Shown in pieces: positions 13,746-27,095 of a stretch of 64,000 nucleotides of DNA (the first letter of the stretch is position 1; each line of letters opens with the position of its first letter). The stretch covers positions 517,261 through 581,260 of the forward strand of contig VWZL01003416.1 in the NCBI GenBank assembly GCA_013396915.1, read 5' to 3'. Below the pieces are notes generated by a model. The model was given only the letters and a program-made list of their open reading frames with translations. It searched no databases and was not told the DNA's origin. The stretch is from Stercorarius parasiticus. Its lineage: Eukaryota; Chordata; Aves; Charadriiformes; Stercorariidae. A program made the position numbers and the translations under genes.

Positions 13746-13780
13746 AGCAAGACAGGTGCATGAAAAGCACCTGTCTTGCT
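13746..13780. repeat. Perfect 14-bp inverted repeat, 7-base loop
   Basis: AGCAAGACAGGTGC at 13746-13759 is followed by the loop ATGAAAA and then its exact reverse complement GCACCTGTCTTGCT at 13767-13780. A perfect 14-bp stem with such a short loop in otherwise unstructured DNA is unlikely by chance. No gene ends nearby, so a terminator role is not suggested. The simplest explanation is a template-switch or fold-back replication event that copied the left arm in reverse. It is too short for a standard miRNA precursor. Confidence 0.9.
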
Positions 13781-13806
13781 AATTAGAGATAATTAGAGAT
13801 AATTAT
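13781..13806. repeat. Tandem decamer AATTAGAGAT, about 2.6 copies
   Basis: Two perfect copies of AATTAGAGAT and a partial third (AATTAT) abut the right arm of the hairpin without any spacer. The direct contact between an inverted repeat and a fresh tandem duplication suggests that a single local replication error produced both. Confidence 0.85.
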
Positions 13807-16800
13807 CAGAAAATGCTAAAAGGAGAGGTGTGGTAGGCCTCTACCCTCCCTCAGGTTGGGCACCTGGGCCAGCTGGCCTGGTAGCTCTCCTCGTGAGGAT
13901 CCGCAAGGCCGGCTCTGCTCTTGCAGGTAGGCACCGACTCCGTGTTTTTGAGAGAAATGAATAGAAATCTCCTTATTTTCTTTTAAAACATAACAAGAGG
14001 AATCAGTAGTACGATTGTTCCCTTTTATGTAATCTTCTAGAGGTAGAGCGGCTGAAAAATGAAGGATTTCGGTTGCTTGCGTGTGTCCTGAGTGGTTCAA
14101 AACTGTACCTTTGAGTATGTGCTTTTGATTACAAGAGAAAATGAGGAGGGTCTGTGCTCTTTGATGAGATGCATGAGTTTTGTGGCAGGGAATGAAAACT
14201 CATAGGCTTGCAGAGAGAGTACACGGGAGAGTTAGGAAAGGAAGAGGAGTTGTTGTGCCCCCCCCCCTATTTTTAGCTAGTACTGGTGTAATACAAAATG
14301 TTTTCAAGAGTCTTGAGAGTGGTTTTAGAAACAGTAAAGCACAAGATTATGCGAAAGAGGGCTTGGGGCTCTAATGAGAGGATTTTGCTGACTTTTCCGC
14401 ACTGTTTCTTGACCTCGACATGACTTTTGTCTTTATTTTTTTTATCGTTAATATGCGTCTTCTTGGCAGCTGGTGGTACAAAATGATGGCTTTTTTCTCT
14501 GTGACAAAGGAGGAGAAAGCCTTTCTTTTCATTTATAGCTACGGGAGCAAGGCAGGAAGCCTAGTCTTCTTCCCACAGCAATGTGGGCATCCTGAGAAAG
14601 ACGTGAGCTGGGAGGCCCTGGAAGAGCCTGTGCCATTACTCTTAATCTTCTTGTGGGTCTTCTAGTATTACTAGGCTTAATTTCAGTTTGGCATTTATAT
14701 TGCGCACAAATGTTGTGATAACATTTACTTTGAAAAGAACCGAAGTAAGATAATGGACCGGTTCAATCTTGCTTAAGCCTATTTAAAGATACGCGCCTTT
14801 CCAGCTTGAGGAATGTAACATTTTAGCTCCGTTCTGACTATAAGGAAGCCTTTTCTCAAATAAGGGTGGAAGGGTGCCAATAGCAGCCCTATTATTTGGC
14901 AGGCAGGAGGTAACCTTACGGTAAACAGCTGTCAACTTCACAGTCTAGCTGAATTTTAATGGCTCAAAGACTAAAGAGAGTTACGATTTTGCCTGAACCC
15001 TTGGGATCTGGGCTGAATTACTTGGGGCTACATTTAAGCTATCATGTTAGGGTCATATGACTTGTCTATATAAATTCCTCAAAGGCGCCATTAAAATGTC
15101 AGTTCTTAACTTAGCTAGAACTATAAACCACTTCGGCACAGTTTAAATCTCTGATCTAGTATAAAACCATCAAAACAGAGGAAAAGGCATGTTGTGTGGC
15201 GGGAGGCACTGTCACATTTAACCATGTGCAGGTGTATGCCATCGCTCCCCGTCTTGTTCTGTGCGCAGCAAAGAGTCGGGCTTAGCCTGTGTAAAACAAT
15301 AGTATTATTTAGTGGGAAACTTAGAGAATTTGGTCTTCCAACTTAACTTTAGTGTGTAAACTCTAATCCCTCTCCTCGTTCTTGGGTGTCCATCAAAATA
15401 CAAAAGAGATTCCCAGATACCCAAAATATGGACAGCTACTTAATAAAGTCCCTCCATTTTTAGAGAAATACTTATTGTGATTATTAGTAGTCTCAGAACA
15501 TTGATAGGGATTGGAAACCAAAAAGGACCGTAACATTTAAATTAGGCCAGTGGCAAGTGCAATCGTGAATCGCAACTTGGAAAAGAAAGGAAAAAAAAAA
15601 TAAATCCCCACCACTTGGAGACGACTGTGCTGGATCAGTGATTTATGACCATTTCTTATGCATAAAGAAAGAACATTTAAATCTGTACTGTAATTCTGCA
15701 CTAAGGCAAGTACCTTTGGTTACTGCTGTGGACTAGGCACACGCACTTACCTATCTGTCAGTGACAGCAGACAATTAAAGCAGTAATTTAATTGGGGATT
15801 CTGGAGCAAAGAGTGCTGGGATGAATATTGATACTTTAATGAAGGATCAAGCTGTGGTAATGTGCAGTGTGATGAGCTAGGGTTTTGATTTGAGGAAAGT
15901 TAAATAGACATGCAGAACTACAAGTCGGTGAAAAACTATAAATTACGTGTGACTAGACGTGTGCAGTTTCAGAATCAGGCATATTTGCCTACACCTGGTA
16001 TGCTTCATGAATGTACACCTGCACGATCTTGATCTTTTTCTTACAGATTTGAGTAAGGCTGTGCATTTTCTATCAGCGCGGCTCTATACCAAAGCACTGT
16101 CTGTTACAGAAGGCAAGGGCAAATATACTCTGCTGTACTTACATTTTAAGCTGTAATCTTTATATTATTCTGTTCCTCCTACTCCATAGGAGTCAGAAAT
16201 CCTGCAGCACTTCTGAAAAAAAAAATTATACTGCAGTGCTGATGAGTGTATCTTCAAAATGGACATTGTTTGGAAGATAAACTTGTGCCCTGCAGAGAAG
16301 ATAAAATGTAGATTTATTGAAGCAAACAACAAAAAGCTGTATATTGGATTTTGTGTCCTTTTTACATTTTAGGGTCTATAAAATCAGGCTCCTTGCCCTT
16401 TATATTGCAAGTCAAGCAGGAACAACTGTTGAAAGTTTTCTTGATCGCTCATCTTTTATGTCCCCTGTAATCAAGCATATACCAAATTCCGAAGTGATCT
16501 GAAGAGAAATACCATATTTCTTTACTGAAAACAAAGCGGAGGGATAAAATTGCTTCTAATGTCTTATCAATGACAGTTTTCTTTTGATATCAGTGGAAGT
16601 TCATTTTCTTGATATCCCACCAAAGGTGTGGAGGCCCTTTCGGTACATTTGAGTTTATTTCCAAAGACTTGTGCCTCTTCACTTAGAACGGGATTTATTG
16701 CCGCTGCAAAAATGCAGGTAAAACAGACCTTATGCTGAAGAAAAAAGCAAAGCAGGAGGATTGGGTAGAGGTGCCCATGGAAAGAATGCAGAGCAACTCC

Positions 16801-19800
16801 TCCGTATCCGCTCCGCAGTCCCCCGGCTGAAAGCAGGAGCTGTTATGGCTGCGTTCCCATATATTAAAGTATAGCCCTGCTGCTTTCAAGAAATCACTTA
16901 CACTTTGCTTGTCCTTGTTCCTTTCCTAGCTGGATCCAAATTCCCCTCTGTGCTGCCCTGTGCGGAGCCATGATGAGCCTGTGTTGTGTGGGGTCTGTCG
17001 TGTTAAACTGGGTGTAATAAATAAATCAGAGTCAACACACAACACTGAACTCTCAAGCATGTTACAAGTTCAAATATTGAGAGTTTAGCTTACTTATTGC
17101 CATGGCAATCACTATTACAAATATTTTTAGCTTATACTAAAGGTACAAAGAAGAAGGGAAAGCAAAAGGCATTTGAAATGTGAAGTACAAAGACTTTAAT
17201 TTTGAAAAACATTCCATATCCCTTCAGCGAGGGGACCTTTTATAAGGGAACCCTGGGTTTGACAATCTCGGATGATTAAACTTGATATTAAGTGTCTTCT
17301 CAGGGACAGGAAAAAAAAAAGTAAATGCATCCAGGCTGGTGCTGCTGTTGTTCATAGTCTGATCTTGATTTTATGAAATAACTGATCATGGCCTGACCAT
17401 TGTGCAATATCTCTGCCTTGGTAACTCTCTTGGCCACTTGCTTCCTCCTCCTATCTCTAAAATACAGAAGTTAGCAATAGCTGTTTTAACTCACTGCAGT
17501 GCTCTGGGGTTCAATTAATAGCTCTTTATAGAGAACTCTAAGGATATTTGTCAATATTTTTGCTACTAGGCATTGCACTTTCTCATCCAAAGTTCATAAA
17601 CGAAAGATGACCCCCCCCCCAAGTATTATGTAATAATTTATTTCAAAATGTAAAAATAACAATAAAATTTCCTACATTCCTTGCTATAATCAATGTGAAA
17701 GATACTAAGAGGCATGATAAAGGAGAAATCTCTTATTAGGGATGCCATAGGGGATAGCGAATATATTCAGTACTATTTCAAATGTCTAATGACCTTTTCA
17801 CTAAAGCACAATGAACCTCTATCACGCTCTGTTGCTTTTGGTAGAATATGTGATCTTCATGCATACGGATGCACAAACAACTTCCCTGATTTTCTAATAG
17901 ATAGTATATAGTTCAAGACTTTGCGTTGTAGTCGCTATTTTTTCCAGATGTTGGAGTGTGAAGTTTAAGAAGTAAATGGTTTAAGTTTGCATTACTTGGA
18001 CTGTGGCCAGAATTTGGAATGCGTGGTGTTTCCGTATCATCTGGCATGAACGCAGTGAGAATAGATGGATGCCAGCATAAACTGCGAAGAAGGCACTGAC
18101 AATAGAAGCAGATCAACAGGGACATTTGCACCGATGCAATTCTCTGCTCTTATGTGGAGACGCACAAAACAGCGACAGGTGCAGCATCTGCCAAATTTAA
18201 TTGTTTGTAATGTGGCAGCCAGGAACATACCTCAGTTTGCTCAACAACAAAAAGTGTTTGAATAAAAAAAATGTAGCATTCAAAAGAAGATCAAAAATAC
18301 TTCATTACTATTCAAACAATAAGCTGCAATCTTGAAATGTTTAATTATAAAACAAACAAAGGAACTTTTGTGTTGTTTTGTGTTTTGGGGCAACCTGGAG
18401 GATCTAGAGTTCTGAGACAGAAAATCAAACATATTCAGGGCTTTTGCACTTCAGTTCTAGGGGAAATGACGGGGCCTATTGTTGCCGTCTGCGCTGTGAA
18501 GAAGTAAGTCTGTTGATTAGGAGGCACCCGTCCCTGCCACAAAATATCAGAGCACTTTCTTATACAGAAGTATCAGACTACTCAGATGGTTCTGATTAGA
18601 CCGTTTCTCTTTGCGTTTGGGTCTGGGGTAACTGGCAAAAATAAAGGTGGAGTCAAAATATCCCGGCTGAGAAGAACAATTCTACTTGCTACTTACATTA
18701 TTCACAATATGTTTAGGCTAAACAGCTTGACCATGACTCAAGTGTGTGGGAGAATTTCTTAGAATCACATAAGATTAGTTAGTGGTTCCTTCATTCCGGT
18801 TAGTGCTGTGTTCATGCTGGAATACACAGCAACAGGATAAAGCTTTTAATTTCAAGAAAAATCTCTGACTGCCATAGTTCAGTGTTTAGAAAGAGTGGGG
18901 AAAAAGCCTCCCAAAGGATTTCTTACATACTTGGAATTTGCTCATTAGCTTTTGATTCTTGCATCATGCAGTGAGAACCCAAAAAACCCACATAAGCCAT
19001 TTTTTGGTAAATGTAGAAGTGCAGCATTTCCTGTTTTGAATATGTGAAACCAAACTGGAACCGTTTTCAGTATTTCTGTTGAGACTGGGAAGGCAAAAGA
19101 TATCTTGGCTGAACGGTTCCCCTTCAGCCCTCTGAGTTGGAGAACTGTCTCTAAAGGCTCTCTATAAGGTGGGGATTTCTGGACAACAGAATGAATGGGG
19201 TTAATAATCTGAACGGTGAGGTAAAGAGTAGTTTACAGTCACAGCTAGTGTGAAAGCCCCGTTGTTTCTTTAACGAAGGTATCGACTGAAGTTGGACTGC
19301 TATAAATCTTCCTGCAAGAAGTCTGTATGTATACAAGCTTGAAAATTAACTCTACCCTGTTGTGATTGAGACAGAAAAAGACCCGACTCTCAGAACTTCA
19401 CTGGTCTGTAAAATAAGTAAAACATTTGCCAGGAAGGAGAAAAACAGTGTGATTTGATACACATTTTTAAAAAGAATATTGAAGTCATACTTCCATTTAA
19501 TTGAGACATTAATCCTAGAAAATTGGCTCCTACACATAACTTGAAACCTATATCACATTCTTCTACTTGTTTTCTGATATCACCAATTGAAAAGGTATCA
19601 CAGAAAATAAATCTGTTTTCTTGTTCGAAATATGAACAATTTCAAGAGAAAACACTGAGCTGAAGAGAAATCTGAAGGGGGGAAAAAACCCAAACCAGTT
19701 ACTGCAACAGATAAATAAAATGACTGCCTCTAATAAACTGGGAACCTGAGTACTGTGTTTGACAATAATATAGGAACTATAATTTGGCTCACAAACCTCT

Positions 19801-22700
19801 CAAGAAGTAGTAAAAGCTGTTATGTGTTTTCTTGATGAGAAGCCGGGCATGTTGTTGACCTCATCATTCTAAGATGTTTCTTCTTCTCCAGATACTCAGA
19901 GCACATGGCACTTCCACTGAAATCTCTTGTTCTGATTGCTGAAGTGTTATATAGCTATTTTCTTGTACAATCGAAGCTATGCAGAAACCAAAGCATAGAT
20001 CCTAACCGCGCAGTCATAAAGGGTCTTGGGGAACCGTTCGGATAATAAAATGTGCGCTGCAAATACTGAAGGCAGCAGTGAAAAGTGGTCAGTCCCCCTC
20101 CTGCTACTACTCCACAGGCTCTCTGTAAGTGGCGATTATGAAGTACCTGCCATTTAGGCAATGGTTAATTCACTAACTAGTAGGCCAGTCCCCAGCCCAT
20201 GCTGTTGGACTGGCAGGTTCCATTTAATGGCTGCATACACAGGAATAGAGTTCTTTCCTAATTGCAATGTAATTCTTTATAGAAGGTATATATATAAAGC
20301 ACAAGCTTTTCTCATAAAACCAGGTCCAAAGGACGTAGCCGTTGACAAGCCGGTCATTGCAATGACTGAATTTTAGGGCTGAGAGTTAGAGATTTAGGTG
20401 CTTTAAGCAGAGTTTTAGCTTGCAGGCTTTAAGGACGTCGCCAGTTAGCAACGCTGTGCGAATCGCACCCTGGGGTTGGTCAGGCTGGCAGGAGCATCAG
20501 CCGAGGGAGGCAAGTTTGTGGAGATGCTGGAAACAAAGTTGGCTCTTTCATTGTGTTATAATGAATTACATAATTTTGCTTGGCACATGGTTTACCTTTG
20601 ATCCATTCAGTCGCTCATGATCTTGGGCCAAATCTCAACTCCTCTCTCTCTGATTTTCGTTCTCCTTTATAATTTCTCGCAGGCAAAGGATGGGTTTCTT
20701 CCTTGTTCATTTAATGCCAGATACTGGAAGGTATTCAGGCACCTAAATCTGAAGAGAGATTACACATGTTTAAAATTCTGGCACTTCAGGCTATTTTAAA
20801 TTGGGAAAATTCCTTACTTTTGGTAAAATTTGTTATGTGTGCCTTTCAGGAGGAGACACCTGCTTTGATTTTTATTGTTGGTTGAGGTAATATAATCCAC
20901 ATTAAAGTATATGTGCATTTGCATGCTGTGAACTGCCCCGGGGTTTCAGGACCAAATCTCTAACTGACAGACATCTGGGAAATTTTCTTTGTGTTTCAAA
21001 GCAGCCATGTCAATTTATATTAGCAGAAGATTTGATCTTTAATTTTTTTATGTAATGGAATATCTGATCTGAATCCAAAGGTCCATAAATGACCCCCAGA
21101 TCGGGGTGGGACGTCCAAAGACATTTGAATCATCCTTTGCTGTCTGTATCTTTTTATGCAGAAGTATTTCACTAAACATTTCTCTAAATGTGCGTGGAAA
21201 AATTGAGCAGCACAGAATCTATAGTGGAAAGACAGTTGTGTATTTTCGTGCAGAATTGATGACTAGTTATGGGAGGCAGAATTACCAACTCTAGAGAACA
21301 CAGATGTTAACTGGCATAATGCCCTCTTGATGCAAATAAATACATTAGACGCTATAAAAGATTTTAAAACAGGAGAGCTCATCTTGGCAGGAGATATATT
21401 TGCTGGATTTGTGCTATTCATTTTGTTTTATAGAATTGCTGTGGAATTGGAATAGACTATTTGAGGAGCTTCTAAATGCACCAGTGGAATGAGGCTTTAA
21501 ATTCATTTTATTCCTGATGTTTTTAAGGGGGGGAAAAAATGCTTAATTTCTACACAGACCCTTCACCTCTCTTAGTACCCACAGGGTCTGAGCTACATGC
21601 CTGGTAAACCAAGCAGTGACGTTATCGCAGAGTGATGAAAGGCTGGACAACCGCTTGGACATGCAGGGTTGTCAGTGTGTCCAGGGCACTACAGAGGGGA
21701 ACTTCCCCTGCCGTTCAGAAGCTATGATATTTGCATTCTTCCTCCACCGTCAATATTCTTTGTGATCCGGTCTCACCGTTACCCCCACCAAGTTTTCACC
21801 ACCTGCCACTCTCTTCAACGCTTCCTTTTATTCCCACGTGATTATTTGAATTTTTTCCACGTAAAACCTGACAGAATATAATGTGACCTGCCTCCTTCCT
21901 TTCTGTTCCTACAGCTCTGCTCCTGCTGCCTCTCACAAAAATATGTCGGTTTTCTGTGAGTCCATCTTTATCTCCTTTTGTAAGCAGAGGGACATAAACA
22001 TCTATTTAGGGCTACAGATTTTAAGGTAAAAAAGCTGTTGACGTACCCTGGGAAGTGTTGCCAGGGTAGTTTAAGGCAATGCTATCCCCTGCTGTTTGCA
22101 CTGGATTTTTGTTATATGTCCTTTTGATTAAGGCAGTGGAAGGACCCATACCTCAACCGCTCACTTCAGTACCAGGGTGTTAGCCCAAGCCCAAAGAGAG
22201 AGGGCCGGAAGAGTGCTGGAGGAGGTGGACACTGGTCTGACGCGTTACAGCGTTTCCTACCTTTGAGTCTTGCAATTACTTTGTGAGATTCATTAGTAAG
22301 AGAGTAGAGTGAAGGGCAGGAGGGAAATGTCAAATGTAAGCCTTACATTTTCCTCTCTCTCCTAGGCGGCTGTCACATTCCCTAGCAGCTGCTTTTATAG
22401 CTTGCAGTCATTTTTTTTTTTCTCCAAGACATGCCGCTTTTAACTTCCTGATCTCATTTATCAAGCGTTTTGAAGCATTTTGCCACCTCCCTTTGTCCCT
22501 CCTGTTTTCCCTGATGTCAAGATAGCTTTTTTTGTTCCATGCTGTTGTTTTATGAAGCCTTTGTCTCCTTATACTCATCTCTCTCTCCTCTACATGCTAC
22601 CGTGAGCTCCCTTTACTGGTGTCTGCATTTCTGCGTCACATCAATCTCGCAATATGACAGATGCAGCCTCTAAAATAACCTGTGCATGATGCATGCAACC
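13807..22700. other. Gene-free stretch, AT-rich unique DNA
   Basis: No gene recognised; all open frames are below 100 codons. Minor features are C-runs at about 14260 and 17612, a TATATATAAA word near 20288, and a 10-bp inverted pair GTGTTGTGTG/CACACAACAC (16981-16990 and 17036-17045) with a 45-base loop. A palindromic X-box is listed separately. No clear transposon is visible. Confidence 0.55.
17096..17109. promoter_or_regulatory. Palindromic X-box-like element (RFX)
   Basis: ATTGCCATGGCAAT is a perfect 14-bp palindrome that closely matches the RFX X-box (two GTTGCC-type half-sites meeting at AT). RFX factors control ciliary and neuronal genes and act in distal elements as well as promoters. 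There is no promoter or gene here to attach it to, so a distal role or chance is equally open. Confidence 0.3.
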
Positions 22701-25700
22701 CGAAAATAAACATTTATTTCAGTGTTAGGTACGTCATACCTGCAAATAACCTCATTTATCTAGACATCTTTATTTTAATGCTTATTGTATAAATACCAGT
22801 ATCTCGGCATACTCTACAATACCATCTGCCGCTTGCTCTTGTATTATGCATAATTTAATATAGCCCTATGTTACTCCAATTTTTTTATGTTGCCAGGTTC
22901 ATACATGGCTTCATACTTTGACAAGGATACAAGTGTGTTATAAAGATTACAGAAAATATTACACTGAGGTTTAAAGTGGTGCTTTGGGGCTGGAGAATGT
23001 TAATTCAGACAAGGTACCTGACACTAGCAGTTGCACAATGTGGGTTGGTGCAGTGTTTTTTTCCATACTTTTTTTGAATCTTTTCAATAACTTAAATAAC
23101 CAAGGGTAAAATGGCAGAATTGTACGATAAGAAATAAAAGTATATCCCACCCGCTCACTGATTTGAATTTTCAGTTCTCCCCAGGCTAGAGAAAACTCAG
23201 TTCGTGTATTTGAGTGAGTTAACCTATACCTTAGTGGATTGATGGAGTGTTTCTGTGGACCTTTATCCTTGACAGGATACTGAAATGGCTGTATTTGATC
23301 AGGGCGTTTTCTGTCTTAGTTCTTGAAGAAGCCAAATATACCCAGTAAGGAGATGCAACAAGTCCTGCAGTAAGCTGTCACGTAACCAGCATTAGTTTCT
23401 CCTGCTTCCGTGGGTTAGTTTAACTTTCAGAGCCTGAGAATACTTTTACCTTTGTTTGACACTCCAGGACATGCTTGGGTATTTCCATTCATTCCAGATT
23501 GTTTATAACGTAATTATTCTACATGAACACTTTGGGGGGAAAAAAAAATATCAAAATTTGTAAAACTTGGTGCCTGTTTTTGAAAAAAGCATTTAGTATC
23601 ACAAATCTAGCCTCTAATTGCGAGTTGTTTTGATCGCTGCATGCCCTTCCTCTGGGATATCACCTCTCTTCGCTAAGTTCCCACAGACAATTCTTAGAGG
23701 CTGGGAATGTGGTGTCACATCGGCCCTGAAGATTAAAAATAAGATCAAGCCAGCAGGAACTGATTTAGTTTAACACTTCTAACTTCTTTAAATGCCCTTT
23801 TGCCTCTCCGTGGGTTCTGGCCTCGTGGTCCAAGGCTATAGCTAAAATCCAGCAGAGCTTCCCTGATGAGAGGACTGCTGTAGCCTCAGCAGAGCACCGA
23901 GCCCGTCTGAGAAATGCCACCCCCGAGCTCCCCAGCTGGCTCTTTGGAATATGGGTGATTGGGCGTTTCAGCAATACTTATGCAAAGCCACCCTCCATCA
24001 ATTCCGAAACAATTTGTGCTTGATCGCTGGTACTTCTTCATGTTTAGGATAAAACTGTTCTCATTGCCCTTATTTTGCAATCGCGAGTCCATTTTTGGTC
24101 AAAGTGATTTTAGAGGAATTTGAGAAGATTAGTTCTAATAATAATGAGAAAAAAGCACAAAATTGATTGTTAAAGCAGTGGCCAAGAGCTACTCCTGTTG
24201 TTGATGCAGAAAGGATTGATTGGATGCAAGCCCCCCTCTACATTCTGTGGAACTAGGGAATAAGACTTCAATATTCCTACCCTCATTGACCTCAGTAAGG
24301 CTTGCACTTTTTAAGACGTTTTGTATGTACGAGTCTAAAAAATACTTTAGCAAATTCAGTGCCAGCTAAGCAGTAGGTAAGTTTGGCTCATTTCAGAGCC
24401 TTGATCTTATTAAAGAGAAGCTGTATATATATATTGAGCAGATTTTTTTCAGACCAGAGCATGAAAACTCTGGGTATTAAGGTGTTCGATTGTGAATTAC
24501 GGTTGGCTCTGCTGTTGCTGTCTTAAATGTCTTTTCCAAAGCCCTCTTGCTGCTGTTCCATCTCAGATCTGTGGTGGATTTTATGTACAACTTAAAGTCT
24601 CCAGAAAGAAAAGGTACTATCAATATGTAAAATTGAATTATGGTGCATCTACGGTGACCAGGATACAGCGTTTTAGCACAGCTGTTTAACAGGGATATTT
24701 CTCGAGGAACCTGATTTACCCTTAAGATATGGAACAGTAATAACTACAGCGTAAGTGGAACAATATTAGTATAAATGTAGATAGAACTAAATAGCCTAAC
24801 GGTGGCTATTATAGATGCTGAACTTGTCTGTCCCCCTCCAGGTTTAAGTGTGATTTTTGGACATGATGTGTAGTTTCTCAAGTGAAGAAATAGAACACCC
24901 TGCTTTTTGAAAGTTAGCATCTTTTAACACTAAATTATTCTGTACACTGTTAATGGAAGCTGTTTAAGTAAAATTGCACAGTGTTGTATCTGTGAGAAGG
25001 TATAAGAAATTATACGTAAAAGTTAAAACAACTGCAAAGTAATTTTCCTTATTGTTTTATCCCCTCTATTTTCTTTCTGAATTTTGCACTTGAAATTAAA
25101 TTGAGCCTGTTCCCAAAAGGCAATATACAAAGATGATATGCACAAGGATCATTAATGAACTGTGCTGGAGTGTCCTTTTGTGGGTTTGTGTTTTACATGT
25201 CCGTTACGCTAATTATTGAGTTCTTGTATCACCTATTCATGATCATTGTACTTCTCAAAGTACAGAAAAAGAGAAAATTAAAGCATGATTTCCAGCTTAT
25301 TTGTGTTATTTGATGATGTGCCCTGATATGCCCTCTCTTATTTTCAAGGGACTGTCATTTAAGTAGCAGGCACTTGAACTTGCACTCTAATTTTGTGTTA
25401 AATAACTAAGGTGCAGGAGCTGGGCTAAAGGCATTTGGCACAATCTTTCTCCTGGTCTTTCGGGTGACAGAGGAAGGTGTGACTGGTGTATGTTGCAGGG
25501 GTCATACCAACAAGTTTTGCAGAATCTAAGGCAGGCTATCCCTGAACTCTTCCCATAATCACGAGTATTTACAAATCTCAAAAATTGGAATTTAGTCTGG
25601 CTTTGATAATTGGCTTGATTGGAGGTTGCAGCCTGCTTTCTACAGGAGAATGAATCTCATTTTCCTTAAAATAGAAAGAAATTTGTTGTTCTCCTGCTGT

Positions 25701-26999
25701 TTTGGATAGGGTGCTTGACTACTCTATAACCCTTGTGGGAAAATATTTTGCTTAAGTTCTATTTTTATCTCCTGTTTGTTTATTTTTAATTACTACTTCA
25801 GTACCCTGGGATTTACCATTGATCTTCATCTGCCTACGCAATTATCCTTAGCTTGCTGGAGGGTTTGTTTATTTTTTAAGTTATATGCGTTCTTTCAACA
25901 CTTTTTTTTTTGGTGTGTGTCTAACTATTTGTAACCTGAGGATTCTGCTTTACTTGGGGGAAAGGTGGATTAATATTACTGGTGTTACAAGGGCGTAACA
26001 CAAAGGGAAGATGTTATCTGAACGCTATTGCTGTCTTGGGGGGATCGTCTTTCTAATAACATCTCGGGGGAACGCGCACCATGGAATGAGATGTTTCTGC
26101 CCCAAGGTTACCTAGGGAACACTGTAACATAAAATGTGGGAGGTTAATGTCTTTAAGAGTGTTTTAAATGCACCGAAGTTCTTTGCGAAGCAACTCCCAC
26201 TGGCTTGAGAAATATCTCTTAAATTTATGAAAAATTAATCTGCAACTTCAGTGGAAGAGACGGTTTCTACTTCTCGCAGTACTGGCGGGTCTGCTCTCTA
26301 TATAGGTTTTGCAGCATCACTTAAAAATTAATTCTGCTGTTTTAAGTTAATAAAGTCTTATCTTCAATGAGTAGATCAGTGTAATTCAACTGATATAACC
26401 TAAGGTTCTCTCCTGAAATGTGTTTTTTCTCCATCTCTGAAGAAATTAATTTTCCTGTATAAGCAAATGGGGGAAACATTTTTCTATCTCAGTTAAAATA
26501 ATATTGGCAGCAAAACCCCACCCTTTTCTTCAGCTCTGAACGTGTTTGGGTATCTGTTAAAGATTTCTGATGTATTTAAAAGTTAGGAAGAAATATGTGT
26601 TGTACAAATTTGGCTGGTATTGAAAAGGGATGAAGTGTGAACTGTAGATAGCACTATTTGGGCTGCGGAAGGAGACTCCTGCACCCAGGTGGACCTCTGT
26701 GATGGCCGGTGCCGTTCTCCTTGAGTTTGTGTTTGCCTGTGTATTTACTGGAGGGAACTTTTGGCTGTGAATGTCAACTTCTGGACGTTATTTAGTAATA
26801 AATAGTAACTTTTGGGTTGTGATTAGTCTGAAAGCCGCTCTGAATGTCTCGTGTTTATTTGCTTTCCGAAATTATGGGCTGAACAATTTCTAAGAAAAAG
26901 TCTGAAGAAGGCTGATCACTGAATCATCCTGTAAAATTCAAGAGAGCTATAATTATAAGTAGTGGAAAAAAAATCTATAGAAAGGAAATAATTTCCCAT
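22701..26999. other. Gene-free stretch
   Basis: No gene recognised; frames stay below about 70 codons. A short TA run is at about 24425. The segment 24283-24303 (TTGACCTCAGTAAGGCTTGC) recalls both the CR1 domain-A region and the ancient amniote repeat. It is too short to assign. Bases 22720-22870 are AT-rich and homeodomain-word-rich, but that alone does not mark an enhancer. Confidence 0.5.
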
Positions 27000-27095
27000 T
27001 AAATTCAATGGGGCAGTTGTCAGCTTATATAAATAGGTGAATTTATTGACTTCGGTGGAGCCTGCTTACACAGTATGAGGGTTCAGCCCTATGAG
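27000..27095 (-). repeat. Ancient amniote interspersed repeat scrap
   Basis: CCCATTAAATTCAATGGGGC is followed by TTATTGACTTCGGTGGAGCC, CTTACACAGTATGAGG and GTTCAGCCCT. This is the mirrored order of the repeat seen at 8984-9060 (a CAATGG-type core and a terminal GG(C/T)TCAGCCC-like end). The consensus element appears to be self-complementary, so the strand is uncertain. It is heavily diverged. Confidence 0.45.

Noticed and set aside
16981..17045. 10-bp inverted repeat GTGTTGTGTG/CACACAACAC
   Set aside because: Low-complexity arms with a 45-base loop; expected by chance in 64 kb.
24283..24303. TTGACCTCAGTAAGGCTTGC as a CR1 domain-A remnant
   Set aside because: Only about 20 bases match, and an ancient non-LINE repeat fits equally well.
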